Positions 61,301-64,000 of a DNA stretch of 64,000 bases are shown in pieces. The notes beneath the pieces were generated by a model. That model worked only from the letters and a program-made list of their open reading frames with translations, searched no databases and was not told the DNA's origin. The stretch is from Brachybacterium muris (GTDB taxonomy: Bacteria > Actinomycetota > Actinomycetes > Actinomycetales > Dermabacteraceae), in contig NZ_JAFBCB010000001.1 in the NCBI RefSeq assembly GCF_016907455.1, positions 682,001 through 746,000 of the forward strand, read 5' to 3'. The translations under genes and the position numbers were made by a program. Position 1 is the stretch's first letter; each line of letters opens with the position of its first letter.

Positions 61301-64000
61301 AAGACCGGCACACCCGTGCCCGCTGTCCTCCAGCCCGGTACGGAGGACACGGCGCTGTCTGGTGTGAGTGCGGAGCTCACCGGTACGGCGGCTGCGCCGA
61401 CGCTGGTGGTGCGAGAGGACGACGGGACTGCGACCACGTTCGCCCCGGTCGCCGGGGGCAGTTCGAAGAACCTCCAGTGGCGGCCGTCCGCGATCGCCGA
61501 ACCCGGTGAGGCAGGCCAGACGCGGTTCGGGCATGACCCGGCCACCGGTCTGGTCACCAGGATCGTTGCTCCTGCCCCGGACGGGCTGGATCAGGATGCG
61601 TGCGTACCCAGCGGTGCGTTGCCGGCGGGGTGCCGGGCGATCGACCTTGCCTACATCACTGTCACCGACCCGGACGGGAAGCAGGCCAAGCGACTGTCGA
61701 AGGTGAGCGCGGTCCTGTACAACGCGGCCACCAAGCAGATGGAGACGAGACCGGTCACCACCTACACCTACGACACCCTCTCCCGGCTCAGCACGGTCAC
61801 GGATGCCCGGTCGAACCTCTCGACCACGTACACCTGGGATGGCACATCGACTCGGATCGCGTCGATCACCCCCTCGGGGCTTGCCCCGTACAAGGTCACC
61901 TACGCCGCGAACCCGGATACGAGCATCCCCACGATGGTGGTGAGGAACGTGAAGCGGGGTGGCCAGACCAGTGGCGCGGCGGATGTGCAGATCGCCTCGA
62001 TCGTCTACGACGTGCCGGTCAGTGGAGCCGGGCTGCCGGACCTGTCGGACCAGGGCATCAGCTCGTGGGTGAAGGACGAGGCAGACACCCCTGAGTATGC
62101 CGCCCAGAAGCCCGTTGCCGGGTATGCGGTGTTCGACTCCGATCACCCCGTCCAGGTGCTGGTGGGCAGGGATCTGCCAGCAGCGGATCTGCAGTACGCG
62201 AGTGTGCAGTATGTGAACGCTGAGGCGTACACCATCAACACTGCCGCTTACGGCGCAGGGGACTGGCAGATCACCGCCACCCGCTACGACACGAAGGGCA
62301 ATGTGGTCCGCGAGCTGGACGCCGGCGCCATCCAGACAGCGAAAACAGACCCCGCCCTGGGGGAAGGTCAGATCAATGATCTGTCCACCCAGACCTTCTA
62401 CAACACCGAGCAGAAGAACGCGGACGGGGTCGTCATCCTGCCCGCAGGGTCGATCGTCACGGACACGTACGGGCCGGCCCGCACTGTGATGCTCGCCGAC
62501 GGAGTGACCGAGCTGCGGGCCCGCCCCCATATGCAGACCCTGTATGACGAGGGTGCCCCCAACTCCGGCATCAACCCCGCAACTGGTGCCCCGTACTCGT
62601 TGGCGACCACCGTGGTCACCAGCGCTGTCGGTACAAACGCGGAGGGTACACAGGTGGTGGAGGAGATCGCCCGCACCACCAACGGTTACAACCCCATCGA
62701 TCAGAAGCCTGCTACGGATCCGACCTCGGGCTGGGTTCTCGGTGTCCCCACGTCGGTGACGAACGCGGCCGGGCACACGGTGAAGCAGCGCTTCGATGCC
62801 CGGGGGAAGGTCATCGAGACCCGCCAACCATCCTCCAACGGGGCCGATGCGGGGACCACCCGGACGATCTACTACACCGCCACGGCGAACACCGAGGATG
62901 CCTCCTGCGGGGCCACCGACCAGGCCAAAGCGTGGGCCGGGGAGGTCTGCCGGGTCCTCCCTGCCGGGCAGCCGGCTGGGACACCGATGCCGTCAACGAA
63001 GGTCACCGGGTATGACTTCTGGCTCGCCCCCACCACCACCGTGGAGACCTCCGGTTCCGCGACCCGCACCAGCGAGGTGCGGTATGACCTCGCTGGCCGC
63101 GCGATCTGGACCAAGACCTCCACCGGCGGCGTCACCGGCTCAGTAGCGACCGACCCGATCTTCACGCAGTACAACCCGGTCACGGGCCTGGTGGATGCCG
63201 TCGGAGTCTCCAACCCGCTGAACACCGGGATCGGGACGGTGAAGGAGACGTTCACCTACGACTCCTGGGGCAAGCAGACCGCGTACACGAACCAGGCCGG
63301 GGAGAAGTCCACCACTACCTATGACACGGCGGCTCGGGTGGTCTCGGTGACCGATCCGAAGGGCACCACCGCCTTCACGTACAACGGCACCGACGCCAAC
63401 GGCAAACCCGAACGCAGAGGCGTGGTCACCGGGCAGCAGGTCACCCGCACCGGCACCGAGCAACTCACCTATGCGGCGGCGTATGACGCCGACGGGGCGA
63501 TGACCACGGAGAAACTGCCCGGCGGTATCACCACCACCCACTTCACCGACGAAGCGGGCGAAGAAATCGGCCTGGTGTACTCCGGGCAGATCACCGACCG
63601 CGATAGTGGGGCCGTGACGGCGGGTCCGTGGATCGCCTGGTCCCAGACCAATGATGTCCTTGGCCGGGTCCGCACCGACACCACCACGTTCGCGTCCGCG
63701 ATCGCCACCACCGCCGGCCTCGAAGACCCCGGCACAGAAGAACCTATCGACGCAGCAGGAGGGAATCCGGTGGCGTTCGACCACCGGCACACCTACGACA
63801 AGGCCGGGCACCTGGCGAAGGTCGAAGACCTCACCGGCACCCCCCTCCCTGATAGCACCGTTTCCCCGTACACGACCCGGGAGTACACCTTCACCCCGAA
63901 CGGGGCACGGAAGACCCTCATCGAGACGGTCCGCGCTGATGGCACCCCCACCGGTGCCACCATCGCCGGTACCAACCAGTCCCTCACCTACGATGCCGCG
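58376..64000 (+). CDS. very large secreted RHS/YD-repeat protein with DNRLRE-like domain, 3' truncated by window end
   Basis: An open frame of 1875 codons runs to the window end. It begins (GTG at 58376) with a signal-peptide-like segment ending RAWA|ED, then a region with WVNPDGTVTTTQ and FPVTVDPVYAS, a DNRLRE-like jelly-roll domain (about residues 360-530; DAFVQSNIST, KVGTYDGTNKARSFLTF, STTPPSITFTYD), Ig-like blocks, and from about residue 1120 YD/RHS repeats (TTYTYDTLSRLSTVTD, YDLAGRAIWTKTS, YDTAARVVSVTDPKGTT, YDKAGHLAKVEDLTGT). Such proteins are wall-linked or secreted and usually end in a variable toxin domain, which lies beyond the window. The start is complicated by a G7 tract. Confidence 0.88.
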   Translation, partial: MPDGGCCVCCGWLVPSVPGGVVASGLVAALVVTGLPPQRAWAEDPPVDDPAPEVSVPVAPLSVDFPSAVVQARATGERVEVTGERTESSTTWVNPDGTVTTTQHAAPVRFQDAEGAWQEFDTTLEERADGSIAPVAVPDPVVLAGSVEGTPAVPAPVASMGAGEGAQVAVAWEGELSEPVLAGDAATYRGAWPGIDLVVHATRDGFEQSFVIADREALLGYTGQAAPGASDGGGDASDGGGDAGDGGVPAPVPVTGGRVSWDVPLVVSEDLTAREVAGERIEFVNGAGEVVSRFEAPLAWDAQVDAKSREHVNHVPVTVALVGQDAGRVTLRLSVDGGWLLDEGRVFPVTVDPVYASATARPTFDAFVQSNISTDRSSEQELKVGTYDGTNKARSFLTFSNTSFKNVKIMSATLNLYETWSYSCTPRAVEVWNSGSVSSATRWSNQPALGSRFGSVTVAKGANSSCAAGWVNIPITSLAQSWSGNAAASVTLAIKAASETDVLGWKRFGSMESTTPPSITFTYDRKPNLATVPVVASTGTYNSQSYVWKKRPVVSTTATDPDGNRVKANIEVHTSMTATASTLVTECDTPLGASGSTLSCTLPADLSDNRTLYVRAAVADELGLWNGGWSGWKKVLTAQVAPAAPQVSCNVGNGSWSQVKPAASLSCQVVISQALSNNSPVTVRYMVDGAMVETLIPVAPGPRTVSLPAISFTEGTHRVRVRVSSASTMASVPVEFTAGWGGPSVTHPLPLAASNGTFAVKAGAPPVTSSSQSVVAQQQWRLAGTTDAWTNAGTAATVSGTASKPLEYTSTFDAGTALAAAGNTSRGPVRMEFRVCFTYTGITQPLCTDATRPTTLVRVPHAFGGGYPTADVEAGQVALYTGEFQTTATDVSVPGYGSDISISRSHLSYTGTGDVKAWPVDPVTGVFGPGFVANLEGDSAVGLAGLDVIDQRMSDGSIALVDAEGEPLVFVNPTGKTGTPVPAVLQPGTEDTALSGVSAELTGTAAAPTLVVREDDGTATTFAPVAGGSSKNLQWRPSAIAEPGEAGQTRFGHDPATGLVTRIVAPAPDGLDQDACVPSGALPAGCRAIDLAYITVTDPDGKQAKRLSKVSAVLYNAATKQMETRPVTTYTYDTLSRLSTVTDARSNLSTTYTWDGTSTRIASITPSGLAPYKVTYAANPDTSIPTMVVRNVKRGGQTSGAADVQIASIVYDVPVSGAGLPDLSDQGISSWVKDEADTPEYAAQKPVAGYAVFDSDHPVQVLVGRDLPAADLQYASVQYVNAEAYTINTAAYGAGDWQITATRYDTKGNVVRELDAGAIQTAKTDPALGEGQINDLSTQTFYNTEQKNADGVVILPAGSIVTDTYGPARTVMLADGVTELRARPHMQTLYDEGAPNSGINPATGAPYSLATTVVTSAVGTNAEGTQVVEEIARTTNGYNPIDQKPATDPTSGWVLGVPTSVTNAAGHTVKQRFDARGKVIETRQPSSNGADAGTTRTIYYTATANTEDASCGATDQAKAWAGEVCRVLPAGQPAGTPMPSTKVTGYDFWLAPTTTVETSGSATRTSEVRYDLAGRAIWTKTSTGGVTGSVATDPIFTQYNPVTGLVDAVGVSNPLNTGIGTVKETFTYDSWGKQTAYTNQAGEKSTTTYDTAARVVSVTDPKGTTAFTYNGTDANGKPERRGVVTGQQVTRTGTEQLTYAAAYDADGAMTTEKLPGGITTTHFTDEAGEEIGLVYSGQITDRDSGAVTAGPWIAWSQTNDVLGRVRTDTTTFASAIATTAGLEDPGTEEPIDAAGGNPVAFDHRHTYDKAGHLAKVEDLTGTPLPDSTVSPYTTREYTFTPNGARKTLIETVRADGTPTGATIAGTNQSLTYDAA
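58430..58436 (+). repeat. G7 homopolymer in the signal-peptide region of the RHS gene
   Basis: The ATG at 58383 has an ideal GGAGG ribosome-binding site 6 nt upstream and a good signal-peptide start (MAGAVSVAGGWFRRYLGG) but reaches TAG at 58455. With one more G in this tract, that frame would join the main RHS frame exactly at VVASGLVAALVVTG. A GTG at 58376 reads through in the main frame with no change. Confidence 0.75.

Overview
The window is GC-rich DNA with dense, often overlapping genes (many ATGA/GTGA junctions, many GTG starts). CarD-type regulators, the clpP1-clpP2-clpX order, WXG100-like and PH-domain proteins and NlpC/P60 autolysin-like proteins point to a Gram-positive actinobacterium. 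A member of the Micrococcales, perhaps close to Brachybacterium/Dermabacteraceae, is my inference; no rRNA is present to confirm it.

Layout. 0-6.4 kb: a six-gene minus-strand run (beta-phosphoglucomutase, GH65 disaccharide phosphorylase, YihY membrane protein, peptide deformylase, Rieske lipoprotein, TrmB). 6.4-16.7 kb: SRPBCC protein, NAD(P)-binding protein, MFS carrier, two tandem CarD regulators, an ABC ATPase/permease pair, then a minus-strand group with a VanX-like dipeptidase, an aminotransferase and two DNA alkylation repair proteins (Ogt and AlkA-like). 17-26 kb: tRNA-Gly and tRNA-Pro, trigger factor with a lysine-rich repeat tail, PadR regulator with a DUF5808-like partner, NlpC/P60 hydrolase, DUF4184-like protein, clpP1, clpP2, clpX and an AroQ-type chorismate mutase.

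26-40 kb holds a complete selenocysteine system: a formate dehydrogenase operon whose catalytic gene carries an in-frame TGA followed by a SECIS-like hairpin, then selD, tRNA-Sec, selA and selB. SelD makes selenophosphate, SelA converts seryl-tRNA-Sec to selenocysteyl-tRNA-Sec, and SelB delivers it to the recoded UGA. Formate dehydrogenase is the only selenoprotein I can see here. The cassette is split by a 2566-bp IS21-type element that interrupts a WD40-like lipoprotein gene.

40-45.6 kb is an accessory island: a WXG100-like, glycine/alanine-rich protein surrounded by four copies of a small membrane PH-domain protein (two intact, one frameshifted and interrupted by a second IS21 copy, one truncated fragment abutting valS). 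The two IS copies are the same length, encode the same proteins, are inverted, and sit in nearly the same target sequence with a 5-bp duplication. They bracket tRNA-Sec-selA-selB.

45.6-58 kb returns to ordinary genes: valS, a lipoate-protein ligase, a hypothetical protein, a COG4586/4587/3694-like ABC exporter, an AraC-type regulator preceded by three exact 22-bp tandem repeats, a VOC protein, an SDR, an ABC half-exporter and a small membrane protein. From 58.4 kb to the end runs an incomplete, very large secreted RHS/YD-repeat protein gene whose signal-peptide region contains a G7 tract at which two reading frames meet.
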